This document shows, in pieces, positions 55,567 through 63,327 of a stretch of 64,000 nt of DNA. The translations under genes and the position numbers were made by a program. This stretch comes from Peptoniphilus mikwangii. Its GTDB lineage: Bacteria > Bacillota > Clostridia > Tissierellales > Peptoniphilaceae. The DNA is taken from positions 62,001 through 126,000 of the forward strand of contig NZ_AUQY01000005.1 of the NCBI RefSeq assembly GCF_000468535.1, given 5' to 3'. Each line of letters opens with the position of its first letter. The first letter of the stretch is position 1. The notes under the pieces were generated by a model, which was not told where the DNA came from, ran no database searches, and worked only from the letters and a program-made list of their open reading frames with translations.

Positions 55567-57027
55567 TTATAGGTCTAACTCGTTTTGCTTTACCTGTGAT
55601 GGTCGCTTTTCTCGTTCCTGTAACTGCTCTATACAGGTCTTAACTTTTTCTGCCTGTCCTACTTCTTCTCGTATATCTAATATCTGATTGTAAAGGCTCA
55701 TTTTCTCTTTTTTCAAATTGGCAACTTCTGATTTCCATTTTGATATATTCAAGGTCTTACTTTCACCTAAATGCTTTTTCAGATATTTCTTGGCACTTTC
55801 AAATAAAAGAATCTCTGCCGTATGCTCGTTATAAAAATCTTCCTGTTTGCTTTTCTTGGTTTTGGTATAGGCTTTATAGGTATTTTTATGCTTCAAATAT
55901 TTCTCGGCTTGGTCAATAAGTTTTGTTTTATCATCAATTCTCTTTTTGCTGTCTTTGATGGCTCTTGTAGTTTTGTAGTTCTTATCTCTTAAAGCAACTA
56001 TATTTTCTTTAAGTTCAGATAAGGAAGTGATATTTTTTTCTTTAAGAATTTGGTAACTTTCAGTGTATTTCTCTAAGTCTGCATTATGGTTATCTGCGTT
56101 TTTATGGATAAGACTTTCAAAAATGGATATTAGATTTTCTTTTGGTGGAAGGGTGGATTTTGTATTTTCTATTTCTGCGTTTTCTTCTTTTCCAATTCCT
56201 CTTATCCAATTTAGTAATGCCTTTATTCTTCTTGAGATTTCTCTTAAAATCATATTTTGATGTTTGATTTCTCGGTTGATATTTCCTCTGTCTGTGGCTA
56301 TGCCTTTCTTCTCCATTTGGGTTGCTGATACGCCCATGTGGATTGTTGGTATTTGCTCTATGCCTTGTCTTTGATAAGAGCGGTGATCCACTTTGTCTTG
56401 TATGCTGTTTTCTTCAAGATATTTGTTTGTAATATCTGCCCATGCTTTTCTCCAGTGTTCCGCTTTCTCTTGCTCGTTCCAATCTGTTGTATTTATCTTT
56501 CTTGTTTTGTAATTGCCATTTTTAAGTTTTACCTTTTCTCCGTTTTCATCAAGGATATATTCCTTTTTTGATTTTGCTCCCCATGTTGTATCTTCATTTA
56601 GTGGTCGCATGGTTAGTAGGATATGACAATGTGGGTTTCCATCATTTTTATCATGTAAGGCAATATCGGCACACATACCTACTTTTACAAAATTTTCTTT
56701 TACATATTCTCTTACAAGATTTATTTGTTTTTCTCGGTCTAATTCTTTAGGTAGGGCAACTTCAATTTCTCTTGCAAGCTGTGAGTTTTTACTTTTTTCT
56801 ATTTTCTCAACACTGTTCCACAATGTCCCTCTATCTGAAAATTCCTGTGGTGCATTTTGTGGTAAAAGAATTTCAGTATGGGCTATTCCGCCTTTTCTTG
56901 TAAAGTCGTGAACCTCGCCATCATACTCATTTTTTATCTTTTCGCCACTACGATAGGCGGAAGCTGCTACTGCACTTTTGCCTTTGCCTCTTGAAATAAT
57001 CTTTATGCAAAGATGATATATCGCCAT
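55567..57027 (-). CDS. MobA/MobL-family relaxase (MOBQ)
   Basis: The 486-residue relaxase nicks oriT and leads the DNA strand during conjugative transfer. MAIYHLCIKIISRGKGKSAV matches the start of MobA proteins, Tyr25 in ASAYRSG aligns with the catalytic tyrosine of RSF1010 MobA, and NPHCHIL (His133, His135) is the metal site. The N-terminal 250 residues are the relaxase domain; the remainder is long coiled coil. There is no primase domain. The ATG at 57027 follows AAGGAGG; the in-frame ATG at 57048 is upstream of that ribosome-binding site. A matching oriT lies 200 bases upstream. No coupling protein or mating-pore gene is present, so transfer would need a helper. Confidence 0.92.
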   Translation of the reverse strand: MAIYHLCIKIISRGKGKSAVAASAYRSGEKIKNEYDGEVHDFTRKGGIAHTEILLPQNAPQEFSDRGTLWNSVEKIEKSKNSQLAREIEVALPKELDREKQINLVREYVKENFVKVGMCADIALHDKNDGNPHCHILLTMRPLNEDTTWGAKSKKEYILDENGEKVKLKNGNYKTRKINTTDWNEQEKAEHWRKAWADITNKYLEENSIQDKVDHRSYQRQGIEQIPTIHMGVSATQMEKKGIATDRGNINREIKHQNMILREISRRIKALLNWIRGIGKEENAEIENTKSTLPPKENLISIFESLIHKNADNHNADLEKYTESYQILKEKNITSLSELKENIVALRDKNYKTTRAIKDSKKRIDDKTKLIDQAEKYLKHKNTYKAYTKTKKSKQEDFYNEHTAEILLFESAKKYLKKHLGESKTLNISKWKSEVANLKKEKMSLYNQILDIREEVGQAEKVKTCIEQLQEREKRPSQVKQNELDL

Positions 57028-57091
57028 AGTAAAAAACCTCCTTTCCATTTTCCGATATGGTTATGGTGGCGATAGATAGAACTTCCTAAAA

Positions 57092-57121
57092 AAATCGGAT
57101 AGCTTTTTATCCGATTTCTTT
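57092..57121. repeat. Inverted repeat upstream of the relaxase gene
   Basis: AATCGGATA-GCTTTT-TATCCGATT is a 9-bp stem with a six-base loop, flanked by A and T runs. It could be a terminator or a relaxosome-binding hairpin of the oriT region. Confidence 0.7.
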
Positions 57122-57149
57122 TGGGAAGTACACAAGGGGTAGGAAATTT

Positions 57150-57268
57150 ATTTCCGTAGGGGAGTGTAGCTCCCCTGTATCAGCGTTAGCCGATATGCCC
57201 TCTGCTAAGAGCCTTCGGAGAACGCACACACCTGTTAGGGTGTATATGTGCGCCCTTGTAAACAAGGG
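57150..57268. other. Putative origin of transfer (oriT), RSF1010-like nic site
   Basis: The region is clearly GC-richer than its surroundings and full of inverted repeats: AGGGGAG/CTCCCCT (about 57157-57175), ACACC/GGTGT (57228-57232 with 57239-57243), and CCCTTGT/ACAAGGG (57253-57268). Directly after the second repeat is TATGTGCG-CCCTTG (57245-57258), which resembles the RSF1010/R1162 nic core TAAGTGCG-CCCT. The nick would fall between 57252 and 57253 on this strand. Placement beside a MOBQ relaxase gene is as expected. Confidence 0.7.
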
Positions 57269-57269
57269 A

Positions 57270-57587
57270 CTATTCCTCGATGTCCGTTACAGTCTCTTGG
57301 TTTTCTATATTTTTACTTTCTGTTTCTTCTCTGCTTTCAATGATTTTTAGTATTTTAAGATTGGCTTCTTCTTTACGAATTAGAGATGTGATTAGCTGAT
57401 AAAATTCATCTTTGGTGAAGTTTTTACTTTAGGTAAATATACTTTCAAAGACTGCTCCTTTTTCATATATCCGTCTATCTCTCTTTTTTCGTTCTTCCTG
57501 TTTCTGTTGACTGATGAGCTTTTTTCTTTTATTTTGTAATTGCTTGATTTCTTCTTCCATTAAAATTTTTTCGTCTATATTTTTCAT
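57270..57587 (-). pseudogene. DUF3847-type mobile-element protein gene with in-frame stop
   Basis: Read from the ATG at 57587 the frame gives a charged coiled-coil protein beginning MKNIDEKILMEEEIKQLQNK, of the DUF3847 type usually found upstream of mobL relaxases. Codon 53 is TAA (57431-57429). The same frame then continues, without shift, for 52 more codons to a TAG at 57272-57270, with sensible sequence (FTKDEFYQLITSLIRKEEA). The intact product would be 105 residues. A single nonsense change explains this. Confidence 0.65.
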
Positions 57588-57615
57588 TTTCTGTTTTCCT
57601 CTCTTTATGTTTTGA

Positions 57616-57678
57616 GCAAAGAAAAAACAGTAAACCTTTTTTGATTTACTGTTCCTGTGTTAGTTTTTATTAAATTGT
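57616..57678 (-). repeat. Terminator-type repeat, copy B
   Basis: On the minus strand AACAGTAAA-TC(A6)GG-TTTACTGTT followed by TTTTCTTTG, downstream of the broken DUF5301-type gene. It is nearly identical to copy A (54771-54832). Its right-hand neighbour sequence differs, but its left flank (57581-57615) matches the flank of copy C. Confidence 0.8.
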
Positions 57679-57715
57679 TAATTCAGCAAGTTAGGATTTG
57701 TCTACTTTAATATTT

Positions 57716-58413
57716 TTATTCAATAATTTCACAAACGCTAAAAACATCATTAGATTCAATCAATATACTTTTTTCATCCCATTTGTATATTTTTGCTCCT
57801 ATTGGATAAATGTTACTCGTGAAATTTTCATCTTCATCATTTAAAGTTTTTGATAAAGAGCCTTTCGAACCTTTAATTTCTCCTAAAAATTTCATATCAC
57901 CTAATTTAACTGCTCCCAAATCTCTAACCCAACCATAAATTTCATCGTTTATTTTAACCATAGGTTTATAAGATGCTTCTGTTCCAGCTTTTATATTATC
58001 GCTTTCACTAATCAACCCTATAATATTATTAAAGATTTCTTCTTTTAAATCCCAAATCCTCTGATATGGCTGTTCAACATAACTATTCCCATTTTTCTGA
58101 TATAGATATGCTACACTTGGACTTTTTTCTGCACCTTTATGATAAAATTTTACTATGATATAGTTTTCAATGTTCGTAGGTTGGTCATTTACACTCTTAG
58201 CATTAGTACCTTTTGATTATCTTTTATATCACTAATCAGCTTTGATATTTCTTTTTCATCAATAATTTTGTTAGCAGTCTCAGAAACATTATCCATGATT
58301 TCAATTTCTGTTATATTTTTAGTTTCTGGTAACACTATTTCTTTTTTATTTCCACAAGCAGTTAAAGCTGATATACAACTCAAAACTAGAACTATTCTAA
58401 TATATTTTTTCAA
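57716..58413 (-). pseudogene. DUF5301-type lipoprotein gene broken by a one-base frameshift
   Basis: The 5' part encodes a lipoprotein signal with lipobox LTAC and KKEIVLPETKNITEIEI; the start is taken as TTG at 58413, after GGGAGG. At about 58211-58214 the frame breaks. Restoring one A in the run CAAAAGG joins it to an open frame reading KGTNAKSVNDQPTNIENYII and on through YVEQPYQRIWDLKEE to the stop at 57716. The joined protein would be about 233 residues, of the DUF5301-type lipoproteins carried on Firmicute mobile elements. A sequencing error in the A-run is possible. Confidence 0.7.
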
Positions 58414-58502
58414 TTTTGGTTCTCCTCCCACTTCCATATTATTTAGTATAATAGAATTTTTTAAGTATTTTTTCTATTGCCAAATTTCCTACTCACTCGC
58501 TA

Positions 58503-58694
58503 CTATTTCCTCTTAGAATGAATTACGCTAAACAATTTATCTTGAAATGTTTCCTTACTATTTTTATCAAAATATATCTATATTACAAAGGTTTTTACGT
58601 TTATCTTTTTTGTTAGAATACCATCAGGCTTTTGATGTTGTAGTTGTTCTTCTGTCTGTATTTCTTTATTATCTGTTTTTTCATTTTCTGTTTT
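58503..58694 (-). pseudogene. Decayed TnpW-type gene copy
   Basis: The frame reads NEKTDNKEIQTEEQLQHQKP and on, closely matching the intact TnpW-type protein at 59561-59755. The ATG is replaced (AAA ACA GAA where the intact copy has ATG GCA GAA) and a TAG interrupts the frame after KTFVI. The rest (IYFDKNSKETFQDKL) is still readable to a stop at 58505-58503. Confidence 0.8.
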
Positions 58695-58710
58695 TCTCTC
58701 TTTCTAAATT

Positions 58711-58757
58711 TGAGCAAGAAAAAACAACAAACCATTTTTGATTTACTGCTTTGTGAA
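58711..58757 (-). repeat. Terminator-type repeat, copy C (degenerate)
   Basis: Same element as copies A and B with several changes (GCAGTAAATC...GGTTTGTTGTTTTTTC on the minus strand). The arms no longer pair well. It follows the ATC-hydrolase-family gene. Its flank towards 58680 matches that of copy B. Confidence 0.7.
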
Positions 58758-58819
58758 TTACTATGGTATATCGTGTTATTTGTTAACTACGCTCTAAAAA
58801 CTTCCAATCATAAGATCTT

Positions 58820-59461
58820 TTACTTATCCCACTTTGAACCTTTTTTACATATATAAAAATCACAACAATCTGCACCTGTAGCTATTGTTCCTTTTCTTTT
58901 TAGTACACCGCCCATCATAGTTATAGTCTCATAATCCATCTTACACATATATGGTATCAATTCCTCATGATGTTCCTGTTTGCCTAAGGCGCAAAGCCCG
59001 CATCTATGATATATCACTGTATATTCGTTTTCATCTCTACCTAAAATGAGTTCTGTATTCCAATTAAACTCACTGTCAGAAGCTGCATTTGCAATCTTGT
59101 TTTTTTCTGTTTTCTTTTTCTGCGTTTTTATATCAAAAGCCTTTTGTTTTTGGAAGTTTTTCTTTAACATAGGAGCTTCTATTGTAGCGCTGACCATTTC
59201 TTCAAACTGTTCTTGATTCATTTTTCCTTCCATCGCTTCATATATGGACAACCACAGGATCCCGCTTGTAAGACACACTCTCAGAGGATTTTTTCTAAGG
59301 CTGCCTATATCCGGTGTCCGTTTGATTATATCCTTATAATTGTTTTTAGAAATCCTTTTTACATTCTTTATATCAATATCTTTCCAATATTGTTTTATAA
59401 ATTGAAATATGGTAGGCGATAAGGCATACCATATTATCTTTTCGCATAACGAATTTTTCAT
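58820..59461 (-). CDS. L-2-amino-thiazoline-4-carboxylate hydrolase family protein
   Basis: The 213-residue protein has the C-terminal family block: YHRCGLCALGKQEHHEELIPYMCKMDYE and GADCCDFYICKKG, with conserved Cys and His residues. The N-terminal half is helical (YEAMEGKMNQEQFEEMV). The family is named for ATC hydrolase, a step from DL-ATC to cysteine in Pseudomonas, but most members are uncharacterised and often sit near mobile elements or regulators. Cysteine formation here is not shown. AGAGGAATC precedes the ATG. Confidence 0.75.
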   Translation of the reverse strand: MKNSLCEKIIWYALSPTIFQFIKQYWKDIDIKNVKRISKNNYKDIIKRTPDIGSLRKNPLRVCLTSGILWLSIYEAMEGKMNQEQFEEMVSATIEAPMLKKNFQKQKAFDIKTQKKKTEKNKIANAASDSEFNWNTELILGRDENEYTVIYHRCGLCALGKQEHHEELIPYMCKMDYETITMMGGVLKRKGTIATGADCCDFYICKKGSKWDK

Positions 59462-59560
59462 GATTCCTCTACCTTTCTAAATCTTTCAATATATAGTATT
59501 ATAACGAATTTAGGTTAATTTTACCATTACTATATTTGCCGCCCACTGCGTTCTGTTCTT

Positions 59561-59755
59561 TCATTCTTTATGTTCCGACTGTACTACTTTTAATAACTTC
59601 TCTTTAAATGTATCCTTACTGTTTGGGTCAAAATATATCTGTGTTACAAAGGTCTTTCCGTTTATCTTTTTTGTTAGAATACCATCAGGCTTTTGATGTT
59701 GTGGTTGTTCTTCTGTCTGTATTTCTTTAATATCTGCTTTTTCATTTTCTGCCAT
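59561..59755 (-). CDS. TnpW-type transposon-encoded small protein
   Basis: The 64-residue protein reads KPDGILTKKINGKTFVTQIYFDPNSKDTFKEKLLKVV, matching the transposon-encoded TnpW family of Firmicute conjugative/mobilizable elements. Its function is unknown. GGAGGACTAA precedes the ATG. A second, decayed copy lies 1 kb away (58503-58694), evidence of duplication or repeated insertion within the island. Confidence 0.8.
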   Translation of the reverse strand: MAENEKADIKEIQTEEQPQHQKPDGILTKKINGKTFVTQIYFDPNSKDTFKEKLLKVVQSEHKE

Positions 59756-59847
59756 TTAGTCCTCCCTTCGACTTGCACAAAAAAAGATTTCCTGTACTTA
59801 GGAAACCTCTTTTCATATTGGTTGGTATTTCGTTTTAGATATTGATT

Positions 59848-60075
59848 TTAGGTTATAGCTTGTAGCTTCTTTCTTGCTCTGTATTTCCTTGCTTTTATTC
59901 GTTCATACTCTCTGAATTTTTCAAGATTTTTAGCTCTGTATTCTTTGGAATATGCCCTATGGTAAGCTCTTGATTTTTCTTTCTTGGCTTCTTCGATTTC
60001 TTCTCTCATCTGTATAATTTTCTGTTCTGCCGGCTCTATCAGTCTTGTCAGTTCATTTTCAAATCTACCTAACAT
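59848..60075 (-). CDS. Hypothetical small coiled-coil protein of the island
   Basis: This 75-residue, strongly basic and helical protein (EIEEAKKEKSRAYHRAYSKEYRAKNLEKFREYERIKARKYR) has repeated Y-R-A motifs. It looks like a short accessory protein of mobile elements, possibly nucleic-acid binding, but I recognise no family. The ribosome-binding site before the ATG is weak (GGGGAA). It marks the right end of recognisable island genes; the next 215 bases hold no gene and no clear attachment site. Confidence 0.5.
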   Translation of the reverse strand: MLGRFENELTRLIEPAEQKIIQMREEIEEAKKEKSRAYHRAYSKEYRAKNLEKFREYERIKARKYRARKKLQAIT

Positions 60076-60290
60076 TTCCCCGATAACTGTTCATAGCGTT
60101 TCGGTTCGATATTTCCCGGTGCGTTATTCTCCTTTTTTGTGTCTATATACATTTCCTTACAGTTAATATTATGCAACCCAAGTAATAACTTTGTAATTAT
60201 TAGTCAATATATTAAAGCGAATCCGCCTTTTTATAATATTTTCTAATTTTTAATTAATCTGAAAATTTAAACAATATTATAAGCACTAAA

Positions 60291-61139
60291 TTATTTATTA
60301 TCCTTTACTACAGGAACCCAAAGCTCCATTTCATAATTTTCACTATCCATATCACCTTCACTGTAAACTTCGAAATCAGGTTTTCCGGAATGCATATATC
60401 CATGTTCAGGGAAAAATACTTCCATTAAATATTTCCAGCCTTCGTGTATACAATCAGGAACTTTCCCCTTAAGATTTACAACCGCATAATCTCCTTCCTC
60501 AATTTCAAAAACTTCAAGTCCCATTTCTTTTGCCTTATTTACATCTACAACATCATAACAAGCCATATAATTTATATTATTTATATTATCTACATCAAAG
60601 CACATCCCAAAGCTTTGACCGCTACCAAATTCGGACAATACTTCATGACTGTACTTAGAATATAATTCTTCCCAGGCTTTAGGACATAGTGCAGATTCTA
60701 TATTTCTTATACTCTTACCCGCAACTTTAAACGCAGGTTTTTTTTGAATTCTAATATTCATTGCTTTTCCTCCCCTTATACTAAGTGCAAGTTGTACACG
60801 AGAAACAATTCTAAACGGTTTTCCTCTTCTAACTTCGGTAGGAGTATACCCATGAAATTTTTTAAATGCATTTCCAAATGAATCAGTTGATTCATATCCG
60901 TATTTAACAGCAATATCTATCACCTTACACTTTGTTTCACGAAGTTCAATAGCTGCCTGTGTAAGTTTTCTGCTCCTGATATATTCTGTCAATGTAGTTC
61001 CGGTTAAAATTGAAAAAATTCGACTGAACATAGAAAAAGAATATCCGGATAAATGTACAATCTCTTTTTCATTAAGTTCATCATCAAGTACAGATTCTAT
61101 ATAATTTATAGTCCTGTTAAATGATTCAATAATATTCAT
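60291..61139 (-). CDS. AraC-family regulator with GyrI-like effector-binding domain
   Basis: The 282-residue transcription factor has an N-terminal AraC/XylS DNA-binding domain with two helix-turn-helix motifs (about residues 8-107, ending DSFGNAFKKFHGYTPTEVR) and a C-terminal GyrI-like small-molecule-binding domain (about 125-282). This is the Rob/BltR-like arrangement that senses drugs or other ligands. GGAGGGATACA precedes the ATG. No obvious target transporter is adjacent. It is divergent from the LytTR gene. Confidence 0.9.
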   Translation of the reverse strand: MNIIESFNRTINYIESVLDDELNEKEIVHLSGYSFSMFSRIFSILTGTTLTEYIRSRKLTQAAIELRETKCKVIDIAVKYGYESTDSFGNAFKKFHGYTPTEVRRGKPFRIVSRVQLALSIRGGKAMNIRIQKKPAFKVAGKSIRNIESALCPKAWEELYSKYSHEVLSEFGSGQSFGMCFDVDNINNINYMACYDVVDVNKAKEMGLEVFEIEEGDYAVVNLKGKVPDCIHEGWKYLMEVFFPEHGYMHSGKPDFEVYSEGDMDSENYEMELWVPVVKDNK

Positions 61140-61280
61140 TGTATCCCTCCTTACATTATTAATATACCACTATAAAAAAATCTTTCTCTATATTTTCCGT
61201 ACAAAAAATATATGCTGATTTAATAGCATATTTTACCATAATTATCTGCTTATTATAAAACTATTTTTTAATATATTGTA

Positions 61281-61350
61281 CGGTTTTCAATATGAGAATT
61301 TTTCAAGCAGTTTTCAAGAATATAAATAATTTATCATATATGGTTTTCCG
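61281..61350 (+). promoter_or_regulatory. Repeated GGTTTTC-type motifs, possible LytTR operator
   Basis: CGGTTTTCAA (61281-61290), CAGTTTTCAA (61308-61317) and TGGTTTTCCG (61341-61350), with a weaker ATTTTTCAA in between, precede the LytTR gene. LytTR-domain regulators bind direct imperfect 9-10-base repeats upstream of their own operons. The spacings here (27 and 33 bases) are irregular. Confidence 0.35.
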
Positions 61351-61386
61351 TTTATCCTAAATTAAATACCGAATATCTGATATTTG

Positions 61387-61414
61387 TTGAAAAAATATTC
61401 TTATAATTTATACT
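61387..61414 (+). promoter_or_regulatory. Likely promoter of the LytTR-DUF3021 operon
   Basis: TTGAAA (61387-61392), a 16-base spacer and TATACT (61409-61414), 21 bases before the ATG at 61436. Confidence 0.55.
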
Positions 61415-61435
61415 AAAACTATAAGGAGGGAAAAA

Positions 61436-61876
61436 ATGAAATTAGAAATAATAATCGATGAAATTTATAAAGAAACGTTGCTTAAAGTTTTTTCTTCTTC
61501 AATAAATGAAGATGTAAGAATGATTGAGAATTTTTTTTACGAGACAAATACTCCAAAAATTATAGGTTTTAAAGACGATGAGGCTTTTATTATAGATGCA
61601 GATGATATAGTAAGATTTTTTACCGAAGATAAAAATACTTTTATTCAAACCGAAAAAGATAAATTCCTCTGTCGACTCAGAATTTATGAAATTGAAGAGA
61701 AATTTAAAAACTCAAATTTTATCAAAGTTTCCCGTGGAGAAATAGTTAATTTGGACTATATTAAAAAATTAGATCTAAGCTTTAAAGGAACAATTGCAAT
61801 TCAATTTAAAAACGGAGATGTAAGTTATATTTCCAGAAGAAATTTAAGTTCTTTTAAAAAAGCTTTAGGATTATAG
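61436..61876 (+). CDS. LytTR-domain DNA-binding regulator
   Basis: The 146-residue protein has the LytTR domain in residues 45-146 (ADDIVRFFTEDKNTFIQTEKDKFLCRLRIYEIEE..FIKVSRGEIVNLDYIKKL). There is no receiver domain; the first 45 residues are a short helical region. Such stand-alone LytTR proteins pair with a DUF3021 membrane protein, as here, and often repress their own operon. The ribosome-binding site is AAGGAGGG. Nine bases separate it from the partner gene. Confidence 0.9.
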   Translation: MKLEIIIDEIYKETLLKVFSSSINEDVRMIENFFYETNTPKIIGFKDDEAFIIDADDIVRFFTEDKNTFIQTEKDKFLCRLRIYEIEEKFKNSNFIKVSRGEIVNLDYIKKLDLSFKGTIAIQFKNGDVSYISRRNLSSFKKALGL

Positions 61877-61885
61877 GAGGTAATT

Positions 61886-62332
61886 ATGAAAACATTTAAA
61901 AATTTTATCAACAGTTGTCTAATCGGAATTGGAATCGGAAATTCAATAAATTTATTATTTTGCATATTAGCCGGCACATATTCGCCCGGAGTTCCAAGTT
62001 ATATAGCAACACAAAACTCAGTTTTAAGTGCAGTAACTAAAGAAACAATATTATATGCACTATTTGGAGTAGTGTCTGTTATTGCAGGTTATATTTACAG
62101 AAATGAAAAATTTTCTCTTCTTCTAAGAACAATTTTAAATCTCAGTGTAATATTTTGTTATTTCATATTTACCGGATATACATTACACTGGTTTATAAAT
62201 ATGGCAACAGTTATAGCTTCAAGTTTTTTATTCTTTGCAATATATATTATAATTTGGATTTCAATATATAGAGAAATAAAAAAAGATGTTGAACTTTTAA
62301 ATAAAAAACTTAATGAAAAAAACTTAAATTAA
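61886..62332 (+). CDS. DUF3021 membrane protein, LytTR partner
   Basis: This 148-residue protein has four hydrophobic helices (about residues 12-32, 53-73, 81-101, 106-130). In LytTR regulatory systems of streptococci and relatives, the membrane partner holds the LytTR regulator inactive, and the pair controls competence, bacteriocin or stress genes. Position and topology support the DUF3021 call. TAGGAGGT precedes the ATG. No target genes are recognisable nearby. Confidence 0.88.
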   Translation: MKTFKNFINSCLIGIGIGNSINLLFCILAGTYSPGVPSYIATQNSVLSAVTKETILYALFGVVSVIAGYIYRNEKFSLLLRTILNLSVIFCYFIFTGYTLHWFINMATVIASSFLFFAIYIIIWISIYREIKKDVELLNKKLNEKNLN

Positions 62333-62378
62333 TTTTATAAGAACATAAAGTTTTATAAATAAAAGATACAGTAAAAAT

Positions 62379-62428
62379 TACCGACCCCAAAAAGTTAGAC
62401 CGAAAAATCTAACAATTGGAGGTCGGTA
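62379..62428. mobile_element. Palindromic remnant resembling joined IS3-type ends
   Basis: TACCGACC (62379-62386) and GGTCGGTA (62421-62428) are inverted, with inner TTAGA (62395-62399) and TCTAA (62408-62412). CCGACCCCAAAAAGTTAGACC resembles the ends of IS3/IS150-type elements of Firmicutes, here with no transposase between. It may be a MITE-like or solo remnant, or simply a stem-loop. Confidence 0.4.
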
Positions 62429-62446
62429 CATTTTGCTTAAGTCTTT

Positions 62447-63310
62447 TTATTCTCTTCCTTCTTTTACAGCTTCTTTATGTGCCTGAGTAATTTTCTTTAC
62501 TTGCTCCGGAGAAATTGTTATTGTAACTTTTTTCTTTTCTCCCAGCTCAATCTTTCCGCCTATTGAATATAAAAGTTGCCCATCTTCTGATTTTCTTGCT
62601 TTAACTTCAATAGAACCCTTAGGTTGTTTTATATCTACTTTAAAATTTTCATCTTGACTATTTTTATTCAGGTAATATCCCGCCGCTATAGAACCTGAGC
62701 CGCAAGATCCTTCTCTAAATATAGTATCAGAACCTACAACATAGACATATGGAATCAATTCAAAATTTTTTTCATTTAAAAACAAAATTCCATAAGCACT
62801 TGAATCAAATTCTTTTCTGACAATATCTATTGCTCTCTCTACAAATTCTTTATCCTCAGATTTGTCATCTATAATTGTATGAGTTATTCCGTCAAATTCT
62901 ACAACCATATAGTTTCTTCCGTCTATTTCAATTTGAGATATTTTTTTAGCCGGAGGTACTTCTACTGATGCATAAGATTTTTCAACATTAGCTAAAACAT
63001 TCAAAGGTTTATTAACTCCGCTTACATATACTTCAACTTCTACATCTCCTTTTTCTTCTAAAAATGTAGCTGCATAAAGTCCATAAGTTCTCGTTGCATT
63101 CCCGCAAAATTCTCCGCCCATCATATCCATTCTGAGTGGCGGTCCGTCATAACTCGGGCTTATAAACGCAACTTGTTCAACATCACTGTCTATTTGCTCC
63201 ATGATTGCCTTTGCATATGCAACTCTATATCCCGGATATACAGGCCATACTACAAATCCCGTTATATTTCCGGCAGGATTAGCTTTAAAATAATCAAATG
63301 TCTTTTCCAT
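62447..63310 (-). CDS. DapF-fold amino acid racemase/epimerase
   Basis: The 287-residue cofactor-independent racemase is related to diaminopimelate epimerase. Both catalytic cysteines are present: GGEFCGNATRTYG (about residue 78) and REGSCGSGSIAAGY (about 208). Several DapF relatives in amino-acid-fermenting bacteria act on histidine or other amino acids in place of DAP. The neighbour upstream encodes a GlmL-type reactivase for a B12-dependent mutase, and D-ornithine aminomutase needs a D-amino acid, so ornithine or another amino acid is a possible substrate. That is inference. GAGGGAATTAAA precedes the ATG. Confidence 0.78.
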   Translation of the reverse strand: MEKTFDYFKANPAGNITGFVVWPVYPGYRVAYAKAIMEQIDSDVEQVAFISPSYDGPPLRMDMMGGEFCGNATRTYGLYAATFLEEKGDVEVEVYVSGVNKPLNVLANVEKSYASVEVPPAKKISQIEIDGRNYMVVEFDGITHTIIDDKSEDKEFVERAIDIVRKEFDSSAYGILFLNEKNFELIPYVYVVGSDTIFREGSCGSGSIAAGYYLNKNSQDENFKVDIKQPKGSIEVKARKSEDGQLLYSIGGKIELGEKKKVTITISPEQVKKITQAHKEAVKEGRE

Positions 63311-63327
63311 TTTAATTCCCTCTCTTC

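Noticed and set aside
54690-60290. Attachment-site direct repeats bordering the island
   Set aside because: The terminator repeats are internal cassettes in the same orientation, not clear element borders. No integrase or tRNA target is present to support att sites.
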